Source: Rhizobium leucaenae USDA 9039
GTDB taxonomy: Bacteria; Pseudomonadota; Alphaproteobacteria; Rhizobiales; Rhizobiaceae
Assembly (NCBI RefSeq): GCF_000426285.1
Contig: NZ_AUFB01000030.1
Coordinates: forward strand, 1-45,737
Reading direction: 5' to 3'
Length of the DNA: 45,737 nucleotides
How positions within the stretch are numbered: position 1 is the first letter of the stretch; every line of letters starts with the position of its first letter. The notes under the pieces are model-generated. The model had not been told where the DNA came from. It searched no databases and saw only the letters and a program-made list of their open reading frames with translations. The translations under genes and the position numbers were made by a program. Of the stretch, positions 1 through 8,125 are shown piece after piece.

Positions 1-147
1 GATCGCTGGTGGGAAATTATTGCAAACCCCACACTCGCCGATGCCATATTGGACCGCCTCGTTCACAACGCCTATCGCATCGATCTCACCGGCGAAAGCA
101 TGCGAAAACAGCGTTCGCCAATAGCGTCCGAAACACTCCAAGCTTGA
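1..147 (+). mobile_element. istB: IstB-like ATPase of IS21-family element, C-terminal end (partial)
   Basis: The open frame enters from the left edge and ends at TGA 145-147, giving 48 residues that start DRWWEIIANP and contain ADAILDRLVHNAYRIDL. This is the usual C-terminus of IstB, the AAA+ helper ATPase that works with the IstA transposase in IS21 elements. The rest of istB and all of istA lie outside the window. The repeat cluster at 201-290 immediately downstream supports an IS21-type end. Family recognition is by motif only. Confidence 0.85.
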
Positions 148-200
148 CCTGAAACGAAACCCAACCCAACATCAACGGGACCCAGGATCAGTCCGAAAAA

Positions 201-295
201 TGGCCGGCTTCAAATCGGAACGGCGGCCGGAATGAAATCGGAATGACTGGCCGGCTTCAAATCGGAATCGATGGCCGGCTTCATCGGAATACGCA
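201..295. repeat. Terminal repeats and probable end of the IS21-type element
   Basis: Four copies of a 19-21 bp motif lie in direct orientation: TGGCCGGCTTCAAATCGGAA at 201-220, a variant at 225-244, the motif again at 248-268, and a shorter copy at 272-290. IS21 elements carry multiple terminal transposase-binding repeats, and these sit just after istB as expected. The element probably stops near CA at 294-295, but the exact end and any target duplication cannot be fixed without the other end. Confidence 0.7.
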
Positions 296-311
296 ACCTG
301 GCCCACTATCG

Positions 312-614
312 TCAGCCTCCCGCAAGAGTGCTGACAATTTGCGGAGCGCCATAAGCGATACCGATGCCGAGTACGCAATAAGCTGCCTTGCGCAAATCTA
401 GGTAGCCGAACATCCAGGCAATCCCGACCACGATGATCGCAATCGTCGCCACTAGCTTCATCACATTGCCCGTAAGCATATTCACGATATTCTGCAGGAC
501 CGTCTCGATGCCGCCGGCGTTCTGGGCAAAAGCTGGCTCAATCGTAGCTGCCGAAAAGACGATAGCCATCAAGGCAGTGGTTGCGAATGCACGCATGTAG
601 GACTTCGATGTCAT
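312..614 (-). CDS. virB2: VirB2/TrbC-family major pilin of a type IV secretion system
   Basis: A 100-residue protein with a cleavable signal peptide (residues 1-30, ending in AFAQ), followed by two hydrophobic stretches at about residues 50-70 and 75-95 separated by a short FGYLDLRKAA loop. This is the VirB2/TrbC cyclic-pilin layout, and the length fits the family. Its start overlaps the end of virB1 by 4 bases (ATGA), so the two are probably translationally coupled. The stop lies only about 16 bp from the IS21-type end. No virB3 start follows, so the operon appears cut here. Confidence 0.85.
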   Translation of the reverse strand: MTSKSYMRAFATTALMAIVFSAATIEPAFAQNAGGIETVLQNIVNMLTGNVMKLVATIAIIVVGIAWMFGYLDLRKAAYCVLGIGIAYGAPQIVSTLAGG

Positions 615-1279
615 TCTGGCTGCTCCGGTTGTTCATTTTGGAAGACAAGAGCGGACGAGTGACGCGCCGCATTAAACACATCCCAGGAAGGAATCCTTAT
701 CGTCGGCTGCTGCAATTCGTCGGCTTGGTCGTCGGAAGATCTTGCGAACGCATTTGCCTCGGCTCCTTCCTGCCTCTCGGATCGCACTCCGATCGTCAGC
801 AAAGCCAATTTGGGCAATAGCCGTTTTGCCTCGCGCTGCACCTGCTCGTCATATTGAACCATCGTTCCGACCGACGGATCGGAGCGCCCGTAGTAAGATT
901 GCAGCATGACCCGCTGCGCTTGCTTAGGAGCAGCACCTGCGTGAATAGCCAAACGATAATAACCGTCGAGCAGTGTGGCGGTCGCCTTGAGATTGAGACA
1001 GGGATCAAACGCGTCGGAAATTGTAAGATCACGCTTCCGCAATTCCTCAATTCCAATGCCACCAAGCCCCAGCTGGATATTCTGGTGCTCGGCTATCAGT
1101 GTTGTCGCGTCCTGGATCGCCTCCGCCTTGCTATGCGGCTGCTTGTCCACGGGCAGATCTCTATCGATGCGAATGGCAAACGGCTGGAAATTGCTTTCTA
1201 GGCTGACGACGGCTGCGAGCGTTTCGACGGCCACCGCTGGCGCGCAGGTTTCAGCAAGATCGGTGAAGGATACGACCAT
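611..1279 (-). CDS. virB1: VirB1-like lytic transglycosylase
   Basis: A 222-residue protein with a lysozyme-like transglycosylase fold at the N-terminus: VVSLESNFQPFAI carries the probable catalytic Glu (residue 28), and later motifs GLGGIGIEEL and a YYGRSDPS-type segment fit. VirB1 proteins open the peptidoglycan for assembly of the conjugation apparatus. No clear signal peptide is present at the chosen start. The C-terminal 60 residues are low-complexity and polar. It lies between the TrbM-like gene (3 bp gap) and virB2 (4-base overlap), the normal operon order. Confidence 0.85.
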   Translation of the reverse strand: MVVSFTDLAETCAPAVAVETLAAVVSLESNFQPFAIRIDRDLPVDKQPHSKAEAIQDATTLIAEHQNIQLGLGGIGIEELRKRDLTISDAFDPCLNLKATATLLDGYYRLAIHAGAAPKQAQRVMLQSYYGRSDPSVGTMVQYDEQVQREAKRLLPKLALLTIGVRSERQEGAEANAFARSSDDQADELQQPTIRIPSWDVFNAARHSSALVFQNEQPEQPE

Positions 1280-1282
1280 GGG

Positions 1283-1828
1283 TCAGTACCACACGCGTTG
1301 GCTACTGACACCATCGATGATTACGTCGACATAATGCGGTTGCGTGCGCCGGAGTGGTTTCAATGTCGGATAGCCCACACATTCCGCATGCCTGCCGTCG
1401 CGCTTCCATCGAGCCGAAATGACCAACCCGTGATTGTCGGATGCACTGTTCTTATCGGAGCTGCAGAAGCGTTCGTCGACCTTTTGAAGGATCGCGGAGA
1501 CACAGGTTGCCTCCTCACCACGGCCACCAAATCCCGTCGTAAGCTTATAGCCGTCATTACAATAGTAAGGCTCGTAGCCAGGCTGGGTGGCCTGGAAGCC
1601 GATACCGCTGCAGGTCGGAAAGGAACGTCCTTTCGCCAGCTCCTGCCAAAGCCTGCTGATCGGTGGACGGCACTCGGCATATTGCGTCGGCCCACCTGGG
1701 TTTGAAAGGCAGAGGATAACCTTGCATCCCCAGTCCTCAGCGCGCGCATAACTCTCTGAAATGCTGTATATAAAGCTGGTGCCGGCAACGGCAAAGATCA
1801 TTCCAACCATAAGGTTTTTCATGAGCAC
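1283..1828 (-). CDS. TrbM-like periplasmic protein, first gene of the virB operon
   Basis: A 181-residue protein with an N-terminal signal-like hydrophobic segment (residues 6-25). After it comes CKVILCLSNPGGPTQYAEC with paired cysteines, plus further cysteines around 75, 90 and 110. The CxxxLCLS...GEC/AEC pattern and length of about 180 match the TrbM family, which is found in conjugation operons. The exact role is unknown. It is followed by virB1 after 3 bp. The promoter is presumably in 1829-1921, shared with the divergent regulator. Confidence 0.65.
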   Translation of the reverse strand: MLMKNLMVGMIFAVAGTSFIYSISESYARAEDWGCKVILCLSNPGGPTQYAECRPPISRLWQELAKGRSFPTCSGIGFQATQPGYEPYYCNDGYKLTTGFGGRGEEATCVSAILQKVDERFCSSDKNSASDNHGLVISARWKRDGRHAECVGYPTLKPLRRTQPHYVDVIIDGVSSQRVWY

Positions 1829-1896
1829 GACCCTTCAACGTGAACGCATCACACGATCTTTGGGGCTAAGGACCACAATTCCTGCGTCATTTATAC

Positions 1897-1916
1897 TAAC
1901 GTATATAATGTAGTTA
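1897..1916. promoter_or_regulatory. Overlapping divergent promoters with imperfect palindrome
   Basis: TAAC at 1897-1900 and GTTA at 1913-1916 flank an AT-rich centre. A consensus -10 box TATAAT is at 1904-1909 on the plus strand. The ATG of the regulator is at 1922, leaving a leader of only a few bases. A TATAAAT-like box reads on the minus strand at about 1889-1895 toward the virB operon. Overlap of the two promoters suggests that the regulator may repress both. No good -35 box was seen. Confidence 0.45.
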
Positions 1917-1921
1917 AACCT

Positions 1922-2275
1922 ATGGCAAGTACGCTCAACACACAATTGCACAGCATTTCGTTCGCAGCCTTCATCCTGCAGGAGATCATGGGCAACCCAA
2001 GGGAAGACGAGACGCCGCAATCACGACTGAAGCAGGTCGGCATGATGAGTGTCCTCTACATCATGCATCAGGGGCATCAGCCGCTAACTATCTCAAATCT
2101 CGTCGAAATTACAAAGCTGACACGCATGGGCGTCTCCGAGGTCATCGAACCACTGATTGCGCGTGGCATGCTCACCGAGACATTCGTGAAGAATTCGATG
2201 GGACGGGGCAAGGCGCGTCAGTTCGCAATTTCCGAGGAGATTTTTGAAAAGTTGCAGAGCTTTCAGATGAGATGA
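1922..2275 (+). CDS. Winged-helix (MarR-like) regulator, candidate RctA-type repressor of virB
   Basis: A 117-residue protein with a helix-turn-helix region around residues 55-90 (TISNLVEITKLTRMGVSEVI) and a basic wing (SMGRGKARQF at 97-106). It is transcribed divergently from the virB operon. In Rhizobium etli the small winged-helix protein RctA represses the virB genes from an equivalent position, so an RctA-like role is a reasonable inference but was not tested by alignment. ATG 1922 has no Shine-Dalgarno and would be nearly leaderless. An alternative ATG at 1988 follows AGGAG at 1979-1983 and would give a 95-residue protein that keeps the whole HTH. Confidence 0.7.
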   Translation: MASTLNTQLHSISFAAFILQEIMGNPREDETPQSRLKQVGMMSVLYIMHQGHQPLTISNLVEITKLTRMGVSEVIEPLIARGMLTETFVKNSMGRGKARQFAISEEIFEKLQSFQMR

Positions 2276-2473
2276 AGTCGTCCGAAAGAATTTCGCCAGG
2301 GCGAACCAAATCGCATTAAATAGGTCAGTTTGGCTTCCCGGCCCCTACGGGCAGAAGGTGAGCTGCCAGTTTGCGGTCGAGCGCCTCTGTCCGGAAGGTT
2401 CTGGGGCCGAATGTCTCGACGATACCGCCATTTAACTGCAGATTTTTGCATCGGTTCTGATCGGAAGCGTCGC

Positions 2474-3199
2474 TCACGATGGTGTCCGTGCCAAAGGCGG
2501 CGGATCGAACACGTAGCCCGACTTGTGTACCGTTCTAATGCCAGCCTCGCATCCGGGCAGCCGCTTCAGCGCCTTGCGTAAGCGAGCGATATAAACGTCT
2601 ACTGTGCGCGGCGTAACAGGTAAGGAAGCCGACCAGGTCGATGCGATCAATTCTGAGCGGCTGCAAAGTTGCCCAGCTCGGTCGACCAGGCAAGATAGGA
2701 TCTTCATTTCGACCTGTGACAGAACGACATTCTGGCCATTGCAGCAGGCGCGGCGCCCCTCCGCATCGATCTCGAATCCCCTGCGCGCTTTTGCTTCCAG
2801 CATTTCCAATGAAGTTCTTGGAGTTCTTGAGTCGGTCTGTTTGAGCGACATCAGCAATTTTTCTGGTGAAAGTGGCCGCGCGAGGCAATCATCAACACCG
2901 GCTCGTAACAAAGCAAGGTGGATCGGCTGCGCTCCGTCTCGAAGCAGCGCAATCAAACGCACATCTGCGAACGCGGAATGCCTGACTTCGATGCAAAGGG
3001 AAACCGCATCTTGAGTTTCAGGAGTGCAATCGAGGAGAATGGCGTGGATCCCATCATCAGCACATGAGTTCAAAACGTCGCTGGCGCTACACGCGAGAAA
3101 TGGCGCAAATCCCTCCGTCTTCAGGATATAGCTGAAAGGCAGAAACAGCTCTGCATCCGCAGTCCAAATGACGACCCTCTTACGGTCTGCCGGATTCAT
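2474..3199 (-). CDS. OmpR/PhoB-type regulator with degenerate receiver domain
   Basis: Start ATG 3199 is chosen because AAAGGG precedes it; the longer GTG start at 3235 lacks a ribosome site. The product is 241 residues. Residues 1-115 form a receiver fold (KRVVIWTADAE ... ILLDCTPE ... RAGVDDCLARPLSPEKL). Residues 145-235 form an OmpR winged helix (LSQVEMKILSCL, TPRTVDVYIARLRKAL, IRTVHKSGYVF). Against PhoB, the acidic pair of the phosphorylation pocket is replaced by Thr-Ala, the conserved Thr by Leu and the conserved Lys by Arg, while the central Asp is kept. It therefore may not work by classical phosphorylation. No kinase gene is near. It follows the SDR gene by 51 bp, as the probable last gene of that operon. 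It is a paralogue of the regulator at 14965. Confidence 0.8.
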   Translation of the reverse strand: MNPADRKRVVIWTADAELFLPFSYILKTEGFAPFLACSASDVLNSCADDGIHAILLDCTPETQDAVSLCIEVRHSAFADVRLIALLRDGAQPIHLALLRAGVDDCLARPLSPEKLLMSLKQTDSRTPRTSLEMLEAKARRGFEIDAEGRRACCNGQNVVLSQVEMKILSCLVDRAGQLCSRSELIASTWSASLPVTPRTVDVYIARLRKALKRLPGCEAGIRTVHKSGYVFDPPPLARTPS

Positions 3200-3250
3200 G
3201 TCACTCGCCCTTTCGGGGTCCGCGTGGCTGAACACGCCAATGACTGGAAG

Positions 3251-4021
3251 CTATGGAGGGGCAAATTCACCGCCATTAACGTCGATGATTGCTCCATTAA
3301 CGAATCCAGCATCCATTGACGTCAAAAATACAATGACTGCTGCGACGTCCTCTGGCGTGCCGAGCCGACCAGCCGGGATGCGGCCGATAGCTTCACGATT
3401 TGTCGGCGTGTCTGGCTCGCCTATCAAAGGCGTTAGGATTCTGCCGGGCGCCACTAGATTAATAGTGATGCCGAAGGGACTAAACTGGCCCACCAGCGTG
3501 CGCACCAGGCCAGCCATGCCCGCCTTGCTGGTAACGTAGGCCGGCCCGGCCACTCGAGGACGCGTTCGGCCCGCAAGCGACCCCACGAGAACGACACGTC
3601 CGAAACCGGTTTGTCGCATACCGCCGATGACGGCCTGACAGCACAGCATCGCACCCGTCAAGTTCACCGCCAGCACTCGGTTCCATTGGTCCAACCCGAT
3701 TTCCTCAAACTGTGTAGGACCGTTCGGGCCTTTCGGCGATATTCCAGCGTTGCAAACAAGGATCTCAGCAAAGCCCCAGATGGATTGGAGTTCATCGAAG
3801 AATCGTGTGAGCGCCGCAGGGTTCGCTAGATCCACAACCCGACCGAGAACCTGATCGGGATCGAATTCTTCGGAAAGGGACGTGCATGCCTCCGCAACAG
3901 TATCACTGTTGTGGCTGAAAACAGCGACACGATGTCCCGCCGCCAGAAGTCTTCGCGCGGTCGCCAATCCTATGCCGCTCGTCCCTCCTGTCACAACCGC
4001 CACGCGAGACCGATCCGACAT
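3251..4021 (-). CDS. Short-chain dehydrogenase/reductase (FabG-like)
   Basis: A 256-residue classical SDR. The Rossmann motif TGGTSGIG is at residues 11-18, NAG at about 90, the catalytic Ser in LVGSLAG, and YVTSK with the Tyr and Lys at about 158-162. Family knowledge says NAD(P)-dependent oxidation or reduction of an alcohol or ketone; the substrate is not evident. Its ATG overlaps the stop of the thiamine-diphosphate enzyme (TAATG at 4021), so the two are translated together. It probably acts on the product of the upstream enzyme (inference). Confidence 0.88.
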   Translation of the reverse strand: MSDRSRVAVVTGGTSGIGLATARRLLAAGHRVAVFSHNSDTVAEACTSLSEEFDPDQVLGRVVDLANPAALTRFFDELQSIWGFAEILVCNAGISPKGPNGPTQFEEIGLDQWNRVLAVNLTGAMLCCQAVIGGMRQTGFGRVVLVGSLAGRTRPRVAGPAYVTSKAGMAGLVRTLVGQFSPFGITINLVAPGRILTPLIGEPDTPTNREAIGRIPAGRLGTPEDVAAVIVFLTSMDAGFVNGAIIDVNGGEFAPP

Positions 4022-5733
4022 TATGCCGCCTCGTCCATGCTGGCAAACAAGGATAGAGCGGGATGGGCCTCAGGGTCTGTCATGACCTCGATGAGCAATG
4101 GCCCCTTCCGCGACAATCCATCTTGCAAATAACCTTTCAACTTGCTCGGATCCTCGACACGAACTGCAGGGCATCCGCAGGCTTGTGCGATCTGGACGTG
4201 ATCGACGGGCGCGAAATGGCAAGCCGACGTGAAGCGACCGAACTTCGCAGTCTCGGCATCCCGTTGAAAGCCCAGAATGCCGTTATTGAGAAGGATGACG
4301 ATGACAGGCAATTCGGACCGCACCATCGTTTCGATTTCCGCCCAGCTATGCGCGAACCCACCATCGCCGACGAGAGCAACAACGGGCTGGCTCGGCAGAG
4401 CAGCCTTTGCCCCCAACGCCAGAGGCAGCCCCCATCCCAGTCCGGCAAGTCCACGAGGCGTAAGAAATCGCATTCCCGGAGCAAGGGCGCGCAACTGACC
4501 GGCCACCCACATCGATGAATAGCTCGCGTCCGCAACAATGGTGGTTTGCGCAGTCAATAATCCCTGCAGTTCGGCCATGATACGCTCGGGTCGGATCGGT
4601 GAAGACGTCGCGTGCACAAGAGGATGCCTCTCCTCTTCGAACCGCCGCCAGCATTCTGCAATTCGGCCAACGACAGCGGCCCGCCGATCCCGGCGATGTG
4701 AGAGATCACAATCCTTCAACGCGTGAACAAGCTCGCGGAGCGTCTCTCTGGCATCGCCGACCAGACGCAAGGCCTGATAGTTGCGGCCGATTTCCTGCGG
4801 ATCAACATCGATATGGATAACCTGTGCGTCTGGAGGAATCTGTCGCCAACTATCCGTCCCGTTTTGGTTTGTACGGGTTCCGATGAGTACGACAAGATCG
4901 GCGGCATTGACCAAAGCGGCGGTATGACGTCCAAGCGAGCGCGGGCCGACCAGCGATCCCAATACTCCCGCCGACAGGGCATGGTGTTCATCAACGGCAC
5001 CCTTGCCCATATTGGTGGTGAAAACGGGGAGCACCGCCGTCTCCTGCAAATCAGCCAGTTCCTCGCAAGCATTGCTACCGAAGACGCCACCGCCTGCGAT
5101 GACCACGGGATTTCTGGCATGGGAAATCATCTCTGCCGCCTCTCGTAATGTCGCACGATCGGGGCACGAGCGATCAAGTGGCCAATGCCCGAGATTGATA
5201 GATCGCGACGACAACGGGACACTAAGCTGCATGCGGAGTAAATCAGCGGGCAACAGCAATGCCACAGGTCCCGGCCGACCCGAGCCCGCGGCAGTGAAGG
5301 CGGCATCGATATAATCTTCGATCCGTTCGGGCACTATGACCCTGCGCACCCATTTCGTACACGACTGGAAGAGAGCGATGTGATCGAGCTCCTGAAAAGC
5401 GTTTCGATCCATCTGGTCACGCTCGACTTCCTGCACGAGCGCGACGATCGGAACACTCGCCTTCAACGCCTCAGCCATTGGCGGCACGAGCAGAGTTGCC
5501 GCTGGGCCATTCTGAGCTGCCACGACGCCGATTTTACCGGAACGCCGCGCATAACCGTCCGCCATCGCGCCACCCATGTTTTCCTGGCGATAGGCGATCT
5601 GGCGAATGCCAACCGCCTCGGCAGCCAGGATGAGCGCTGAAGGCAAGCTTTGGGCGAAGATATGTGTGACGTCGTGGCGCAGTAGCGAACGAGCTAGCGA
5701 TTGAGCGACGGTTTCTAGGGTCTTCACGGTCAT
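4021..5733 (-). CDS. Thiamine-diphosphate-dependent enzyme of the acetolactate synthase superfamily
   Basis: A 570-residue protein of usual length for the family. The PYR domain carries the catalytic Glu51 in YRQENMGGAMADGYAR. The central domain contains VVIAGGGVFG. The C-terminal PP domain contains the ThDP-Mg motif GDGGFAHSWAEIET...NNG at about residues 450-480. Members decarboxylate 2-oxo acids or make C-C bonds with a second carbonyl. The active-site Glu lies in QEN rather than the HEQ of true AHAS, so branched-chain synthesis is unlikely. Relatives with fitting neighbours include 2-ketoarginine decarboxylase (AruI) and Xsc-type enzymes; the sequence alone does not decide. Its start overlaps the aminotransferase stop by 4 bases (ATGA). 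Confidence 0.85.
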   Translation of the reverse strand: MTVKTLETVAQSLARSLLRHDVTHIFAQSLPSALILAAEAVGIRQIAYRQENMGGAMADGYARRSGKIGVVAAQNGPAATLLVPPMAEALKASVPIVALVQEVERDQMDRNAFQELDHIALFQSCTKWVRRVIVPERIEDYIDAAFTAAGSGRPGPVALLLPADLLRMQLSVPLSSRSINLGHWPLDRSCPDRATLREAAEMISHARNPVVIAGGGVFGSNACEELADLQETAVLPVFTTNMGKGAVDEHHALSAGVLGSLVGPRSLGRHTAALVNAADLVVLIGTRTNQNGTDSWRQIPPDAQVIHIDVDPQEIGRNYQALRLVGDARETLRELVHALKDCDLSHRRDRRAAVVGRIAECWRRFEEERHPLVHATSSPIRPERIMAELQGLLTAQTTIVADASYSSMWVAGQLRALAPGMRFLTPRGLAGLGWGLPLALGAKAALPSQPVVALVGDGGFAHSWAEIETMVRSELPVIVILLNNGILGFQRDAETAKFGRFTSACHFAPVDHVQIAQACGCPAVRVEDPSKLKGYLQDGLSRKGPLLIEVMTDPEAHPALSLFASMDEAA

Positions 5734-7091
5734 GCCTTCAACTCCTCAAACGCAGATTGATAGGTCTCAAGAAAGTCGCCGAAGGCTTCAACGATCAGAT
5801 CGAGATCGGAATTCGTCATTGCCGTGGAGAGGCAGGACGCAGCACCAAAAGGAAGAAGGATGTCGAGCGAGCGAAAATGGCTCGTCATATTGGTCATCCA
5901 ACTGTTCTGTTCAGGCGTTGGGAAAGCCTGCCGATATTCGCGGGGCGTGTGGCGCTTCGGGTGGATGCGGAAAAGCGAAGCTGACCCAGTTACTGAAAAA
6001 GGCGCCTCATAGCGCGCTATCGCGGCACAAAGACCATTGCGCACGTGTGTTCCCATTTCCTCGAGCCGCTCAAAACTTGCCGGTGTCAGAGCTTCCATGG
6101 CAACTCTCCCCGCTACCATCGACACTGGATTGGCCGAAAATGTGCCGCCTTGAGGTAGTACCGGTCTTGTTCCAACTCCTGCAAAGACCTCCATTACCTC
6201 CTTGCGGCCGCCCACAGCGCCGACAGGAAAACCGCCGCCGATAATCTTTCCAGCAGCGACCAGATCGGGCACGAGCCCAAATCGCGCCGATGCGCCGCGG
6301 TATCCTTGCCGCAGGTTGAGAACCTCGTCCGCAACGACGAGAAAGCCATATTGCCTTGAAAGGGTAGAAATTGCCTCGACAAAGGCTGGATCTGGTGCCG
6401 TCAGCCCCGCCCGGCTCGGCATCGGATCAATCAGAATGCAGGCAAGTTCACTCCCGGAAATTGCCACTCGCCGCTCCAAGCCTTCAATGTCGTTGAAGCG
6501 GATCACATCAACTTCCTCGGCAACACTCTCTGGTGCCCCTCTGTAGACGGTGGTTGCAGTCGGCGCCTCCTCAGGCCCCCACGATGCCGGCGCCGCGCTT
6601 TGGCTCACCTCGGCCCAATCGTAGGCCCCATGATAGGCTCCTTCCGCGCGTGCAATGCGCGACCGTCCGGTGAAGGCGCGCGCCGCCTTGATCGCAAACA
6701 TGACGGCTTCCGTGCCACTATTGACGAAGCGAATATGTTCGATTGCCGGAATGCGCTGGACAAGCAACTCTGCCAGACCTAGCTCGTGCTCGGTAGGATT
6801 GGAAAAGCACGTCCCTTTTTGCAGAATATCTGCAACAGCGTCGGCGACGGGCAGATAACCATGACCATGGATCAGCGTCGTAAAGTTATTGTTGAGGTCG
6901 AGCAGACGATTGCCGTCGACGTCTATCAGATACGCGCCTTCGCCCCGCGCAATGTAGGTCGGTATGGGATCGCGTTCGACGGTAACCCGCGTAGTCCCAT
7001 CAGGAAATATAAGTCGTCCGCGCTCGAAGAAGTATTGCGAGCGAGACCGCCGCGCTGCTCGTCGAAATGAGAGAAAATCCTGATGAAGCAT
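5730..7091 (-). CDS. Class III aminotransferase (glutamate-1-semialdehyde aminomutase-like)
   Basis: A 453-residue PLP enzyme. Seen are FVNSGTEAVMFAIKAARAFTG (phosphate-binding region), YHGAYD, the cofactor Asp in VADEVLNLRQGYRG, and the Schiff-base Lys in AAGKIIGGGFPVGAVGG. The GKxIGGGxPVGA context is that of HemL-type enzymes, but the location in a catabolic operon argues against tetrapyrrole synthesis. Start ATG 7091 has GGAGAAG about 8 bases upstream. A perfect 18-bp palindrome at 7136-7153, 45 bp before the start, is a likely operator. It is first gene of an overlapping operon with the ThDP enzyme and SDR. Confidence 0.88.
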   Translation of the reverse strand: MLHQDFLSFRRAARRSRSQYFFERGRLIFPDGTTRVTVERDPIPTYIARGEGAYLIDVDGNRLLDLNNNFTTLIHGHGYLPVADAVADILQKGTCFSNPTEHELGLAELLVQRIPAIEHIRFVNSGTEAVMFAIKAARAFTGRSRIARAEGAYHGAYDWAEVSQSAAPASWGPEEAPTATTVYRGAPESVAEEVDVIRFNDIEGLERRVAISGSELACILIDPMPSRAGLTAPDPAFVEAISTLSRQYGFLVVADEVLNLRQGYRGASARFGLVPDLVAAGKIIGGGFPVGAVGGRKEVMEVFAGVGTRPVLPQGGTFSANPVSMVAGRVAMEALTPASFERLEEMGTHVRNGLCAAIARYEAPFSVTGSASLFRIHPKRHTPREYRQAFPTPEQNSWMTNMTSHFRSLDILLPFGAASCLSTAMTNSDLDLIVEAFGDFLETYQSAFEELKA

Positions 7092-7135
7092 GTGTTGTCT
7101 TCTCCGCTCGAGGATGCATTCGCATCCCGTTCATA

Positions 7136-7153
7136 TTTTTGTTGCAACAAAAA
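7136..7153. promoter_or_regulatory. 18-bp palindromic operator, site 1 (aminotransferase operon)
   Basis: TTTTTGTTGCAACAAAAA is a perfect inverted repeat placed 45 bp before the aminotransferase start. The TTGT...ACAA half-sites fit the general GT-n-AC pattern of GntR/FadR-type operators. The identical 18-mer occurs at 7925-7942, next to the GntR gene. Confidence 0.75.
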
Positions 7154-7206
7154 AACATGAACGGCTGGAAAGTGCAACATAAAATTCAGGATCGACAGAA
7201 ATTCTC

Positions 7207-7890
7207 TTAGCCCTGCTCCTTGTTGGCTTTCTTCATCTGCCGAAAGCCGTCGCGAATATCCGTCTCAATGGCAGCGCGCGCGGCCTGCGCGTCTCTTTCG
7301 ACAAGTGCTTCGATGGCGACCCGATGGTTGCGGGCGCCGTAACGCTTCTCCGAAAACTCTGGATAAAGACCATTAAACGAAGCCCCTACCCGCAACCAAA
7401 GAGCCTCGATCACCTGCAAAAGATAGGGCATCCCGGCCAGGCGATAGATCCCGAAGTGAAACTCTTTGTTATGCCAAAGAGCATCGAAATAGCGCCGCTG
7501 ATCCAATGCTGCATCGATTTTCGCTTGGATTGCCTCCAGCTCAGCGATCGTGACATTGGTGACGGCCTTGACGGAGAGCTCCGCAGCTAACCCCTCAAGC
7601 GCTAAGCGCATCTGCGTGATCTCCTCAAGGTCAACCAGTCTTAGATGTGGTACGATGACAGTTTTGGGGCCGGAGTATATGAGAGCTCCATCGATCACCA
7701 GACGATTGATGGCGTCGCGGGCTGGCGTCGAACTTACGTTCAACATTTGCGACACGGCCCGCACCGTCAGCTTCTCCCCAGGGGAAAAAGCACCCCTTAT
7801 AAGCCGCTCTTTCATGTTGTCGTAGGCCATATCACCCAATCTCGTCGGCTGATGCTGATAGATTTCGTCGTCCTGGGTAGACTTTTTCAA
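7207..7890 (-). CDS. GntR-family (FadR/FCD-type) transcriptional regulator
   Basis: Start TTG 7890 is chosen because GGAGGA sits 6 bases upstream; the longer frame to 7980 would run through the operator and encodes a cysteine-rich, unlikely leader. The 227-residue product has an N-terminal winged helix at about 20-85 (LIRGAFSPGEKLTVRAVSQMLNVSSTPARDAINRL) and a C-terminal all-helical FCD ligand domain (EITQMRLALEGLAAEL ... HNKEFHFGIYRLAG ... HRVAIEALVERD). The FCD Asp/His metal residues are partly visible. It lies between the aminotransferase operon and the divergent ABC importer, each preceded by the same palindrome, so it probably controls both and itself. The inducer is likely the imported substrate or a breakdown product (inference). 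Confidence 0.88.
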   Translation of the reverse strand: MKKSTQDDEIYQHQPTRLGDMAYDNMKERLIRGAFSPGEKLTVRAVSQMLNVSSTPARDAINRLVIDGALIYSGPKTVIVPHLRLVDLEEITQMRLALEGLAAELSVKAVTNVTIAELEAIQAKIDAALDQRRYFDALWHNKEFHFGIYRLAGMPYLLQVIEALWLRVGASFNGLYPEFSEKRYGARNHRVAIEALVERDAQAARAAIETDIRDGFRQMKKANKEQG

Positions 7891-7924
7891 GCGATCTCCT
7901 CCAAAAATGTTTTGACAAAGCAAA

Positions 7925-7942
7925 TTTTTGTTGCAACAAAAA
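7925..7942. promoter_or_regulatory. 18-bp palindromic operator, site 2 (GntR/ABC divergent region)
   Basis: Identical to site 1 and extended to 20 bp as a perfect palindrome (7924-7943, flanking A and T). It lies 34 bp upstream of the GntR start and 183 bp upstream of the ABC ATPase start, so it could serve autoregulation and control of the importer. Confidence 0.75.
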
Positions 7943-8125
7943 TAAAATGCGACGAGATTGCAAACGTTATGTCGCATCAAACGTCATAGCATCTTTGCAA
8001 ATCCCCGTCTTTCTCAAAGTTCAGTTGGAGAAGATGGACCGCAGCAGATTGGCAATTGCGCGTGCACGGCAGCCTTCGTCCGGCAACTCGGCATATCTGA
8101 AAACTAAAGCAATGGGAGAGGAACT

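Noticed and set aside
7891..7980. N-terminal extension of the GntR regulator to the ATG at 7980
   Set aside because: It would translate through the operator palindrome and give a Cys/Phe-rich leader unlike GntR proteins; TTG 7890 has a good ribosome site.
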